Translations under genes and position numbers: made by a program
Notes under the pieces: model-generated
Database searches by the model: none
Told to the model about the DNA's origin: nothing
The model's input: only the letters and a program-made list of their open reading frames with translations
Shown here: positions 34,101 through 46,000 of the stretch, one piece after another
Layout of the letters: each line of letters begins with the position of its first letter
Position numbering within the stretch: position 1 is the first letter of the stretch
Origin: Adineta ricciae
Lineage: Eukaryota > Rotifera > Eurotatoria > Adinetida > Adinetidae
NCBI GenBank assembly: GCA_905250025.1
Contig: CAJNOJ010000183.1
Span: forward strand, 1-64,000
Direction of reading: 5' to 3'
DNA: 64,000 nt

Positions 34101-37100
34101 ACCTCATTTCCTTTGATACTCAGTTTATCACATATGATTATCAGCTTGATCTTGTACTCAATCCCGGCCAATTCTCTTACAATAAAAAAGAATTGAGATT
34201 GAATGCAAACGTAACTAATTATTCCTGTTTTGCCTTTTACACCTCTAATGATCTTTTTCTTCGAAATTTAGGATTGGGATTATTTCTACTATTGTCGAAC
34301 TTATCCAGAAGATCCACAAGGATTTCAACTATTTGACAATCAAAGTCGTATGTGTTTTCCAGGTGCATGGAAATATCTCACCCCAGATCGATCATCTATG
34401 AAGATCTCGACTAGCTCTCTGAACCTTAATCAAACTTACCAGCTAATGGTTCAAATGATTCATCGAAAAAATTCATCTGTACACTCATTTGGTTATCTAA
34501 TCGTTCGAATCGATCATATTCCATTACCAATGATCATCATCAGGTAATAGCCTCTTCTCTGAATCTATCTTTCCCCTCACCCTAGTATCTCTTCAGTTGT
34601 GTAATTGTCACGACATGTTCTTTATCTCATGAAAATTTTCATTATGTCAATCAAAAAAGTCAACTTCTCCTTCTCTCATCATGTTTGGGTGCCCGTGTAT
34701 CGATCCATAGGATCAGTTGGACGATTTATGTCGGATCACCTGTCTCACCGCTTGATCAGACGATTCACTGGATCCCATACAAACTCATTGTCAATAGATC
34801 TTTAGAGGAAGGTTTCGTTTTTGCGGGTCTAACTACCAACAAATTGGCAGTGATGAAAGGTTTATTTGCGGAGAATCATTCGAATATTTATTGGCGTTTT
34901 GAAGTGAGTTACTCATTCTTGGAATTCGAGAACCAAAGTCAAAGTTACTTTGATATTGAATTAAATCAACCACCGATCAATGGTTCTTGTTCTATTTACC
35001 CACTCAATGGTACAACTACTACGTTATTTACGATTCAATGTACAAATTGGTTTGATCAAGACGAAATCAAAGATTATCTTATTTATGGTTGTTTCTCTTG
35101 AATTCTCATCATTGACTATGGGAAAGTATCTCTTTGTTTGTTCTTTTAGGTCAGTTATCGAATTCTATAGAAGAAATGCTCTTGGCTCATACCGTCCAAT
35201 CAGCTCTACAGCTCTACTTACCCGTCACACTTGATCCAACATCGACCCTTCAGTTAAAAGTGAAGATTCGAGACGAATTTGATTGTTCTTCAGAATACTC
35301 TCTTCCACCTGTTCGCGTTCATCCAGACGTATCAAACATATCACAACTCATTGATTTATTACATAATGATGACAAAAACATATTTGCACAGATAGTTTCA
35401 TCAATCGTACAACTATTTAATCAACTCAATTACCAAACAATGAACGAACAAGTCCAGAGTGAATATTTCTCTTCACACGAAGTTAAAATAAACCATCTTT
35501 TTACATTGAAGGTGGAATTGCGTTAACTGAGATCACAGTCACATCGCTTCATCAACAACCTCTTGCTTCGGTAAGCTTGAATATTTCGCGGTAGATCTGC
35601 TTCTCAACGACAAGTATCTAGATGATGAATGTATCGATTCTAAATATTGACGAACGGGCTAAATTACATGAAGATCTAATCTTGAAAATTATCGATCTAT
35701 CTATCGCTACAACCACAGATCTACAATTACAATCAACTATCCTTTCACAAATAACACAAAATAGCAACCAACTGACACGAAACGCTTCTGTAATAAACAA
35801 AACACTACATTTCGCTTGTCTAGTTGATTTGTTTTCTATAGGTTATGACATCAAACAAATGCTCTCAACTTTCTGCATTACTGAAATCAATCGCCAATAC
35901 ACTTTCCTCTGAAGATACGCATTTCATAGCGACACATCTTCTACAATGTGCTGTCAACTCTTTCAACGTATGGAATTATCGTTCATTTCAGTTCATCGAC
36001 GAATACATTTGATTTACTTTAGGGCATCTATGGCTCCTTGCAGGAACGTGCGAAAATTCTTTCTTCGGATTTAATACGAACACAAGAAGAATTTCATGAC
36101 GATTCAGAATATCAATGGCACGGTACAAGTGCGCAGTTTTCGTTTTTCGATACGGATGGCGACGTTGAGACAATCCTTATGGAAAAGAATCGATATTATC
36201 AGAATCAAGAAGCGAAGAAGATTTCGAACGACTTGAATCAGATTATTTCCTCAATAACATCAACATTTCATGTTCATTTGAATGTCGGCCAGCAAATCAT
36301 TATCAATACATCGGCCATTTTCTTCTCACTTGAGAAAGTCTTATCTTCATCGATCGCATACCGACTGAACGATTCTCAGATTCGTTTTCCATCAAATCTT
36401 CTCGATTCTAATAGCACTGTGCTCATTCGCGTATAATTGAAGAAAGCTTTTCCTTTTCATCGAGTCTGTGTGTTTGATTTGTTTAGAATATTCTGCAACC
36501 ATTGGCTTCGTCCACATCCGATCATCGATTTTCCGCTTACACCAATCTATCTCGATCGCTCTCGTTATCGATCCTTAATGAAAATGAAACTGAATTAAAT
36601 ATAAACACTAACCTAACAGATCCCATAGAGTTTTTCATTCCCCGAGATCCACAGCTGATCATGCCATCGGCATTCCTTCAAAATAGTACATTGATCAATG
36701 AGCAAAAGATGTCATCATCGCCTTTTTATTTCTACTTATTCGATTTACAACAGACAAATCCAAACTTAACATTTGCCATTCACTTGGAAATTCATCTCTC
36801 GATAACTAACGTTTCCTATTTATTAACTTATCAATTTGATCCTCCAAAACCACTATCCTCGTTATCAGATCATTGGACATTTCTTTGTCCATCAAGTAAA
36901 CATCAATCTTATCTCACTTCGGATGGCATGTACGTTCATTTTCTTAATAATCATCAAACATCAAATCGTCATTCGATCGTTTATGGACTTCGTCAATTAT
37001 CAACAAAGGAAATGCAAGAATTCTGTTATCACAACAAAACACTCGATCGAACATCTTCATTATTTCGTCAAGCTTGGATATTCACATCTGATTATCAAAT

Positions 37101-37350
37101 ACGAATGTACCAATCTGCTTGTTTCTATCTCGATTCCGACTCCAATTGGCAATCCAATGGATTATTGGTAAACGTGAACTTCCAAAGTATATCCTTATTA
37201 CTCTTCTTTTTTTCGATTATATAGGTTGGATCATTATCTGATCATTATGCAACCCAATGCTTTTCTACACGTATATGAAAATGCTTATCCTCGTTCAATA
37301 CCAGCATTATCTAAAACTGTGCAATGTCAGAGCACATTCTTTTCGTTTAA
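31198..37350 (+). CDS. NHL/REJ/GPS secreted protein (polycystin-like ectodomain without the channel), complete, haplotype B
   Basis: Fourteen exons: 31198-31261, 31669-32610, 32766-33653, 33753-34210, 34272-34543, 34597-35087, 35150-35458, 35512-35570, 35622-35789, 35842-35967, 36023-36430, 36487-37167, 37225-37270, 37331-37350; phases close to 1643 residues. Signal peptide, then NHL propeller (about 25-631), then a REJ-type region (about 632-1140; DCREPFVKLTPSG, VEWSILICTS, DWDYFYYCRTYPEDPQG, SWTIYVG). A GAIN-like region follows, ending in a degenerate GPS (CFYLDSDSNWQSNG, then QCFSTQHILFV). The usual cleavage HL/T is absent and the protein stops there, so no transmembrane channel follows. 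The final 59 bp after codon FSTQHILF could alternatively be spliced to a short tail ending at about 37455. Probably extracellular; role unknown. Confidence 0.75.
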
Positions 37351-38471
37351 GTTATTTCATCCGTGGACGATGAATCTCATGTTTCTGCTTTGCTTCTGTT
37401 CAGCTTAAATGTATTTGTGGAATATCATCATGGAGGTTAATACCAAGAACTATCTAAATTCTGAAATTTCATGACTTTTTTCCATAAAGTTTTCACTGAA
37501 AAAAAAAACAGAATTATCAATCACTGTCAAAGAAATAGCAAAAATTGCTGATGTATTTCAAGGTAATACAATAAGTTGGTGTTGATAATTACTCGCACAT
37601 CGTATCTGTTCGTTTTGAATACAAACAATCTTTCAAGATATTCAGTCTTCAATAGAATGAGGCTTGCGACGAACGTATTGAATACCTTGAACATAACGGA
37701 ATCTGGAAGCAAAGTACATTACACATTGAGAATCTATTGCAGAATAACACCGTAAACTTTGTTTTTGTATACCTTTATCGTATGAATAAAATTCCCGTAC
37801 TCCCATAGACTCTGAAGATTTCGAATTTGTCTTGTAATGGCATCAAAAAAGAAAGAATGGAAAGCAACTCGTTGATGATTTACTCCACAATTAAGTAACT
37901 TTCAACTTTCTCTCTATAAAAATCTTGACTTCTACACATGTTTATATATATATCATTGACCATGTAGATACCTACAGAACTTAGTCTTGTAGACATTCGA
38001 GGCGAGTTTCAGGGAGTGAAGTATTGCAAATTTCATACAAAACAACACGGTGATATCATTTTCATTCGTACTTTTTCTTACTGTTTTTTTCACGAACAAT
38101 ACAGGCATTTATCGATCTTAAACTATCTGATAATGATATGGGAAGCCATGGAATGCTACATTCACCGATTGCTCTATTCTATAACAAATTTAGTTGTTCT
38201 GACTCATCGCTAGCTTCATTAAAATTGAATCGTGTCATCTAGACCCTCACCCACTTTCATCCAGTAAACTTTATTCTTTCTCTATTTGCTATTTGGAATT
38301 TAAAATATCTGTTTAGTCTCTAATGAACTTCAATCTTCGAACCAACACATGTGATAGAGATATACAAAAATAAATCAATCGAACAAGAACCACCAGATTC
38401 ATTTTACTTTTATTTTTTCGTCAGAAAAAAACTTCGTGTTTATCTATAAATACAATAACATCAAGTGATAA
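37351..38471. other. Non-coding region after NHL/REJ gene, unusually conserved
   Basis: No supported gene. A weak open fragment (LSITVKEIAKIADVFQ near 37510-37560) could be a decayed exon. The stretch up to 37904 is identical to haplotype A, which I attribute to gene conversion, not coding. Confidence 0.35.
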
Positions 38472-40219
38472 CTAAGAAAAACCGACTCGAAATAAGATCG
38501 TCTTTTGCCCGGTACATAACCTCGTCTGAATTTCTTGTGCTTGTTTAACCAATACTTGTCTGTCGTCAAATGTATTTTGCACCACCTGTAACGATATTTT
38601 CTGTAAGTTAAAACATGCATCCTTTATGTCTGTCCATTGATTTTCATGTAAAAATTGTTTGATGTCATCCCGATCGCCCACGAAATAGAGATACTTTATG
38701 CTTTTCATCTTCGTTATCCAGCTGATCATTTCCTTCGAAAAACTTTGGACATCAGCGTGAAGAGATTCTTTTGTTGGCGCTGAACGATGATAGTTCAAAT
38801 CGAGCAGGAAAGATTCAATTTTGTTCGCTCCGGCACGCCAATAGTTGGATCGAGACGCATAAGAATAGTTGCGTGATATACCGGGGCAACGAACTGCGAA
38901 TCGTTGAATACCTGGCCCAAGTAAATCGAACAGATGATAGAATTTATCATAACTCAGTTCGTTATCAAAGTAAAGTGAAAGACGAGTTAGTTTCGGAAAA
39001 TTTCTTTTAAAGACTTCGATTTGATCTTCATATTTGAATGCAGTGGATAACGTGATTGAATTGATTTCTCTAAGGCGTACTATGCGAGTCAAACAATTTT
39101 CTGAAACAGTTTCCCTTCCGTCGAAATATAAGGACACAGATTTGTCATGCGGGATTTTGGAAAGAATTTTTGCGATAAACGGATCGTTTAGATTTGAAAG
39201 TTGGAATTTAAATGATTTCGATTTGTTTAGTAAATGAAGAACATTAATCGAGAAAGCGGAAATCGCGTCGTTCAATGGAAGATACTGAGCTATCTCATAA
39301 ACAATATCCCAACAAAGACGAGTTGTTTCAATGAAATTGAATGCCTAAAAGAAGAACGATTTCCCCTATTGAAATGAATATTAGAAAAATGTCACCAAAT
39401 CTTTTTCAATTTGATCGCAATATTCTCGAAACTGATGCAGCTCATTGAATAGATTATTCGAGTCTACTGCTATGTTCCTGTTCACCAGTATGTCATTCGC
39501 AACTAATACTTTAAATTGGTATTCAGATGTTATCGCGCTATCTGTTCTATATTCAAATAGGCGCGTAATTCCAGTAAGTAAAGGAAATTATTCGATTGAG
39601 AATGTTTCGAAGAAGGACACAGAAAACAAATCTTGCCAAATCATTTCTAGTCTAAATTACAACAAAAAACTAAATGTTTGAAATCAAATCGACTGATGAT
39701 CTACATTTCAGCTGTTTCGCAAGTAAACTTCCACGGCCAAACGATATACTCCATGTTTAAGTACATCCATATAATTTCTGAACAGCATATAGATTTACGA
39801 AAACTTTCGTTTAGCTGAATAGATCCCTCGCCGTAAATATAAACCAGAATAGGACGACGCTGAAATACATGAAATTATCTCGACATTCTCGCTTACAATA
39901 AATAATCGATTGCGACAAACCTCTTCGATTAGTGATTGGCCAAATGATTGTTCGCACGCTTTTTTAAGAGATTGCCCGAAGAAAATCAGGGTAAAATCAT
40001 TGGGATTTCCGTCAATTGAAACAAAACTATGCGCAACTGGCAATTCGTATAAGGAGAAAAACTACTTACGTTCATCGATGTCAATTAAATCATCGAAACT
40101 ATCCGAATAGACACTGACTTGGCCTTCTGTGTCACTATCCTAACATATAGGAGTATATACGATGTTGTGTTGTTTCTCTGACTATTTTTCGAATAGTTTA
40201 ATAAACCAATACTCACCAT
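38472..40219 (-). pseudogene. UAS (FAF1-like) / F-box-like fusion gene with premature stop, haplotype B
   Basis: Six exons: 40217-40219 (only the ATG), 40070-40139, 39897-40036, 39705-39859, 39396-39651, 38472-39344. Exons 3-5 encode a FAF1-type UAS thioredoxin-like domain (LIFFGQSLKKACEQSFGQS, RRPILVYIYGEGS, CCSEIIWMYLNMEYIVWPW). Exon 6 begins with an F-box-like helix pair (CWDIVYEIAQYLPLNDAI) and continues as a leucine-rich, LRR-like region. A TAA at 39588-39590 replaces the CAA of haplotype A, cutting the UAS domain (FSIE-stop instead of FSIEQFPLLIG). Everything else is open and the splice phases agree, so the lesion is recent. Confidence 0.65.
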
Positions 40220-41146
40220 TTTGATGAATTGTTTGAATGCTGCTGTGGCTACCGCTCTTTTATAAGTGAGTGACTTGAAAAAACCCTTAGGTGTGCATAT
40301 TTCTCATTCTTTGTTTAGTGCTTTCATTCAACACCTTGAGCAAATATTTCTCGCGAACGTGTGAGAGAATAAAGTTTATCTTATCTTGCTGGCCGTGTTA
40401 ACATAATAAATCATCCTGGGAAGTTTTCAATGGATTGTTCCGAGACACCTACCAAGATACCCATCAACATTTCGAACATGACTAAAACATTTTGTAAATT
40501 TCGCGACGATTGAAGTTGCTTCGTGATGAAGTGTACATAGATTTTTTTGCAGAAAAAGTTATCATTAATAAAGTCACTTTTCTTTTTGATGCAGACGATG
40601 AAGATTATATATTTCACGATAACGTTAAAAATTTGTCACAACGCAAAATGTGCCAAGAGCATCAGACATCCACTGTATTTATCGATCGCATATTATATCA
40701 GCAGTGCTTTTCGATAAAAACATCTGCAGCTGTATACAGAATTGCGAAGTATGACAAACAGCTTACATTTAAATATGCACTCCCAAGAACCGATGAATCA
40801 AACCAACACGTTGGCAAACATTATGAGCTGAATTTGCATTTTCTCGAATCGAAAATGTTGTGATTACACAGAGACGACCTCATAGTTAAGATTCTCGCGT
40901 AAAAAATGATCATTCACAGGATCGATTAGCAATTCCAGATATTTCTCTTCTCACATTTAATATAATATCGAACTGACTTCTTCAAAATACGGAAATTAAC
41001 AAGTCATAGAAACGTTTAACTGTATTGGTAATGCATCGATGTGGAGAATGAGAAAGAGATAGTTACACATATCATATATTCAAAATATAACTTTCAAACT
41101 TATATTACACAAGACAAATAATATAATAGAAAATTCAAAGTTTATC
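40220..41146. other. Spacer containing the left breakpoint of the B-only island
   Basis: 40220-40527 matches haplotype A (59861-60167) and holds the promoter of the UAS/F-box gene. From 40528 on the sequence is B-specific. An ATG-less open frame of 117 codons (40510-40863) spans the breakpoint and is not considered a gene. 41041-41146 is the 3' flank of the PARP gene. Confidence 0.5.
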
Positions 41147-42769
41147 CTATTTCAACGTATCCTTGATATACTGTAAAACTTCTTTTGCATTACCAGTAAC
41201 TAAAATCTCTGGTTCAGCTAACTTCTGTGTCCACTGTTTGTGATAATCCTTCTTCTTACAAAAGACAGCCACTTGGATATCTGGATATTGTCTTCGACAT
41301 CTGCTGACAAATTGTTCACCGTCATCTGCGCCATTTGTAATGACAACACATCTGATCTCGTTTTTAGAGCGTTTTGCTTCTAGAATTTTGAATGCATTCT
41401 CGCTTTTTGTTACCGAATAAATATTAAATGGGGAGCCAAGTCGAAAATCAAATAGAAAGGCTGTATTCGATTCACTTTCAATATTCATATCACGCCATAT
41501 TGCACATCGATAAGCACGTCGTAAAGCAACAGTAAACAGAGGCAGAATGCGGTCATTATTTTTTATGACAAATTCCTCGTAAAATGGTTCGTTTTTAGAA
41601 GTAACTGGATCGCCATTATGTTTCGTGCGAACATAATGACTATCATAATCACGATGCATATTTTTGCCTTTATAATCCATATTAGTTATTGTCAAGGACT
41701 TTCCAGTCACCACTACACAACAAATGATCCAGGCAAACTCTTCGAATTTCCAAGATTTGGCATATTGTAATGCTTTTCTAGGTGAACTACTAAAATAGAT
41801 TCCTTTTCCAAACCAACCATCGTCTGATCGTTGAACATTGATACCTTCGTATTGAAAGTTTCTTTGAAATATTCCTTGAAAATTTTCTTTTCTTGTACCA
41901 TGAAACAGAATCTTTTCAGTATGTTCTTCTTTGCCATATTTCGCTTTGTATTGATTCAACAACTCTATGTTACAGATTAGTAGTGCATTTTCCAGTGTGT
42001 ATTCGAATGCACATTCTTGAAAAGCGTGCATCAGACAATTAGCAATTTGTTGACTCTTCGCTTGAAGAAATTGAAATTGAGTTTGATCTTGTACGTTCCT
42101 TAATCTGCTCATCTGAAGACTAGTAGCAATAGTCTCTGGGGTAAGTCGAATAGCATTCGCGTCTATTCGGTTAAACTTTTCCAGTTGTACAAGAATATTT
42201 TGTCGTGAAGAAATTGGCCCGTTTGACCTTTCTTGTTTAAGTTTAATGGCAGCAAAGCGTGTGGTAATTGGGATATTCATAGACACTAATTTTTCTTGGA
42301 TATCGTCGACTTTCTCTCTATCAATGGTTATGTCCCAGGACAACTTAATCGTCAGACTGACAGTGCCTTGTTTAGCTTCAACAATAACAAGATGGTTACA
42401 ATCGATGCTAAGATCTTGAGCTAAACAATTGAGAAATTCATCACAATCAAATACATTCGGCTCCATTTGTAAGTGGATTCTAATCGTAGGTAGATGATCA
42501 ATTGAACGTTGAGATAGGACAGGTAGTGGAATAAATAATGTATTTCTCTCAGTCGTGTCAGTAGTAGCTGCTTGTTGACCTATTGCTGCCAAAACATCGG
42601 GTAGAACATGCTTTCGTTGACATGGAAGAGGTACGTCATAAATTTCGTGGTAAATATAGTCTTCTGGAATACACGGAATAGAAATACAATCGAAATCTAT
42701 GGTCTCCGCATATGTGGTGCTTTTTTGAGTGGATAGATGGCTGGTATTTTTCGATGCGTCGTCCAGCAT
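41147..42769 (-). CDS. PARP-family ADP-ribosyltransferase with C-terminal receiver-like domain
   Basis: Uninterrupted 540-residue frame from MLDDASKNTS. About 90-170 hold a small alpha/beta region with VEAKQGTVSLTIKL, similar to effector-associated domains of invertebrate immune proteins. The PARP catalytic fold spans about 270-425 with H290 in LFHGTR, Y325 in GWFGKGIYFSSSP, and E399 in FYEEFVI at the position of the third triad residue. The final 100 residues (RCVVITNGADDG, RQYPDIQVAVFCKKK) resemble the rotifer receiver-like domain found at the ART N-terminus. No nuclear or zinc-finger domain is seen. The upstream VLIG-like frame ends at a perfect splice donor and could be joined to it in phase, so the two may be one gene. 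Family role: NAD-dependent ADP-ribosylation. Absent from haplotype A. Confidence 0.8.
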   Translation of the reverse strand: MLDDASKNTSHLSTQKSTTYAETIDFDCISIPCIPEDYIYHEIYDVPLPCQRKHVLPDVLAAIGQQAATTDTTERNTLFIPLPVLSQRSIDHLPTIRIHLQMEPNVFDCDEFLNCLAQDLSIDCNHLVIVEAKQGTVSLTIKLSWDITIDREKVDDIQEKLVSMNIPITTRFAAIKLKQERSNGPISSRQNILVQLEKFNRIDANAIRLTPETIATSLQMSRLRNVQDQTQFQFLQAKSQQIANCLMHAFQECAFEYTLENALLICNIELLNQYKAKYGKEEHTEKILFHGTRKENFQGIFQRNFQYEGINVQRSDDGWFGKGIYFSSSPRKALQYAKSWKFEEFAWIICCVVVTGKSLTITNMDYKGKNMHRDYDSHYVRTKHNGDPVTSKNEPFYEEFVIKNNDRILPLFTVALRRAYRCAIWRDMNIESESNTAFLFDFRLGSPFNIYSVTKSENAFKILEAKRSKNEIRCVVITNGADDGEQFVSRCRRQYPDIQVAVFCKKKDYHKQWTQKLAEPEILVTGNAKEVLQYIKDTLK

Positions 42770-43044
42770 ATACGAACTATAAGATAAACTTCATTATCCG
42801 ATTAAAAGTAAATAATGTTAAAACTAGTTAGCTTTATTTGAAAACTTTCTTAAAAGTTACATTTAATCCACTCACTAAAATAAGATCACTTTCTGTATTA
42901 CTCTGAAAATCATTAATAATAGCTGCAATAAACTTTTTCTTTTTATAAATATACGCAAACATACAGAGTAAGTCAGATGTTCTACTGTCTATATTCAACG
43001 CACATAATGTATGTGAAATTATAATTCTATTGAAACTATAAACC

Positions 43045-46000
43045 TTACCTTTCCGTTGAAATTCTTGGCAACAGTTGATCTCCTAACAATACTGTTGAAT
43101 AGTTCTCAGATACATTATCAAATAACGAAGTCGACGTCTTTGATTTCCAATCATTCACAATTCTTTCGAACGCAACTTGTAGATCACTTGATTCATCAAT
43201 AAGAATAGTTTCTCCTGATCTAATATGTTGAATCTTTACTACGGGTTCGGTGTTAGTGTTATCGAGCGCGATAATCCAAAAGCTAGTTAGTTTTGAGTGA
43301 AAATCATTAGTCAAAGGTAATAAGCGCGGAAGTGGTAACGTTGTAGATTTTCCGTAGGTCAACAATATAACTGTACGCGATGAGCGATTCAGTTGAGAAT
43401 CAATTTGAGTTTTGTTTATTATGTCATCAATAAGAGTCGATGCTCCATTAAAATCGATTGATCGGCAACAGTTTCTAAGTAGATCGCTGATTCCGGCACT
43501 ATCAAGTCCTTCTAGTTGTACCGCTCTACTACCAGCTGTCGCGCTTGAGTCATTGACAATCATTGTTGTTCGAATGGTTGGATCGACTTGTTTGATAAGG
43601 GAGATAAATGCTGCAATACTAATTGACAGATCCTGCTCAATATTAGACCACCTTTCATCATCATTGGTGAACAATTGAGATAATCTCTTGACAATTTTTC
43701 GCAGGAAATACTGCGAGGGACTATTGTCTTCTACGTTCAAATCAGTCGAATGTCCGTATATAATAAAGACATGATCTGGTATTAGTGATTGCTCGAACGT
43801 CACAAATTTCATTGTGTTGCCATAATATTCACATAGCTGTTCCCCGATCATCTTCCAAATATATATTGTAGTGTTATTTTCATTTATTCGAAGCTGTGCG
43901 TCATCGAAATTCCAATCGCGGTGCTTTTTCTTGAAGTCTCCCCAGTTCTGTTGAATCATGCTTTGTTGATCGATTATAATACATTTGTTGTCTGTCTGCT
44001 CACAAGATGTCACACACGCTTCGTTGGTCTTTGCATGACGCCAACCGCCCATGGCTTGTATGTGATGATTAGGCATACAACAATGTCGATTTTCATGCTG
44101 TCCAATAGGAAGAAATTTGTACAGGCTATGATCAATGTCACACAAACGTTGACAGCCAGGACATTGAATTATACAACCTTGTTGTTTGTACCGTAATTGT
44201 CGTTGGACAAGACAAACTATTTCTTTCTTGAAATCATCGATATATTTTGCTAGTAAACTTTTAGCCTCCGTTGCTTGTTGACTGATCTTGGCAAGAAGCT
44301 GGTCAATTTCCCAGGCAGCATATACTTCAAACTTCCAGCTGATCGATCGAAATGCTTGCTTCAGTGTATCGCTGGATATCGACGGTAATCGTAGAATTTC
44401 GTGCCATTTGGGATTTACTCGGCAAGAAGAACCACTTGCATATTTTATTTCATTTAAGATTTCCTGTCCTGACAGATGTTGAAATACTAAAAGAGCCATA
44501 CAAAACCGCTTATTTTGTATGCTTTCCGTCTTTATATCGCTTGACGTTTCGAAAAGTGAGTCAATGACAGTAGTAGAATCTACATCCTTAGACTGTAAGA
44601 GTCGATTGATAGTTACACCTATGCGAGCGAGTTCATCTATCAGTTCACAGTATTCGCTTTTCATATAATCGATGTGGCGCTCCATGGTGTGTTTGAACGA
44701 CATCGATCGTTGATCCAGCCACTCATTCAGTAAATCGACTGGACAGGTAATGTAGCGCATCAACCAATCGCGGTTGTGCAATTTGATTTTTTCTTCGATA
44801 TTTTTCGCAAATCTCGCTCGATTGAAATCAGTCGTTTCTTTCGCGATCTCTGTCTCGGTAATCTTTTTAATTTCTGTTTCAAATGATTGTTTCAAACAAG
44901 AGCATATATCGCTCAGAAAATGCTTTGCAACATTTGCAGTGCCATCTAGTGTCGGCAGAGTTATACGCAGAAAATAGCCTAGCATAAGCTCGCGATCACG
45001 TTGAACATTTTGAACTAATACATCAAAGTATCTTGTCTGTTGTGTGTGATAGAATAATGCGATTGAAGTCATGGTGAAGGCATGTAGAATATCGAGTAAA
45101 TCGTTGGACATACGTAACTGAAAAGTGTTGAACTCTGAGTCAGCTTGTTTAAGCACTGAGTGTAATATTGCGGATATTTCTTGTATGAATAACGCGTCTA
45201 GTGTCAAGTCATTTTTAGATCTTGATGAGAAAGATGCTCCGAATTGTTTCATAAGATCTTCAAATATTTGAAACGTCTGAATAAACAAAGGCCATTCTTG
45301 AATAATTTTCTCACATATTCGTTGATACTTCTGTTCCATAATATTCTGTTCGCCAGTAGGTTTCAATTTTGCTTCATCTAACCAGATATTCAGTAATTCT
45401 TGGCGATCAAGATACATAAAACTACTTAAATGATCGTAGTCGATCTTTTTCCGTTGGCTCTCGAACGGTTCTGGAACAATAGGTTTTACATCGGATACCA
45501 CGCACAAAAACATATCCCGCAATGAGTATAGTTTTTCAGTAGGACACTTGCAGTCATTTAAAGAATCCATATCCAAACACAATAATACTTTGTGGAGTGT
45601 TTTATTCAGATCCGTTGACGCAATATTGTTAAACGTTTGATAGAGACTGCAAATTAAAATGAATATTTGTTGCCACCGAGTTGGTCGACTAAAAAGTGCC
45701 TGAATTTGAGCGAACTGCTTATTCCAAATATTTTCAAAATTACTAATCGCTAGCGTTTCGCTCTGCAGCGGATTCATTCGTGTGGTGAGTTTACAAGTTT
45801 CATCTAAACGTTGTTTTAATTCGATTTCAGCGTCGCGTACTGTTCGAGTGAATTTATCCATCTCAGCTGACGAAGTTGCCACTGCCTTCCATACTTGAAA
45901 CCTCCTATCTAGTTGTTCATGCAAAAAACTAAAAACCTCTTTCGATGTCTGTGCGTTGATTGCATGATCTCCACATTGTTTCCTGAGGTTCATTTCAAAC

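Noticed and set aside
37500..37760. Extra coding exons after the NHL/REJ stop (LSITVKEIAKIADVF and similar)
   Set aside because: Stops interrupt the frame, and the high identity between copies extends equally over clearly non-coding bases, so it reflects conversion rather than coding constraint.
40510..40863. 117-codon frame crossing the island breakpoint
   Set aside because: No ATG (starts at TTG), spans sequence shared with A and sequence unique to B, and has no recognisable motif.
42770..43044. Short exon RVIQKVILF after the VLIG-like frame
   Set aside because: Possible by splice-site rules but too short to support; kept only as the alternative to the PARP fusion.
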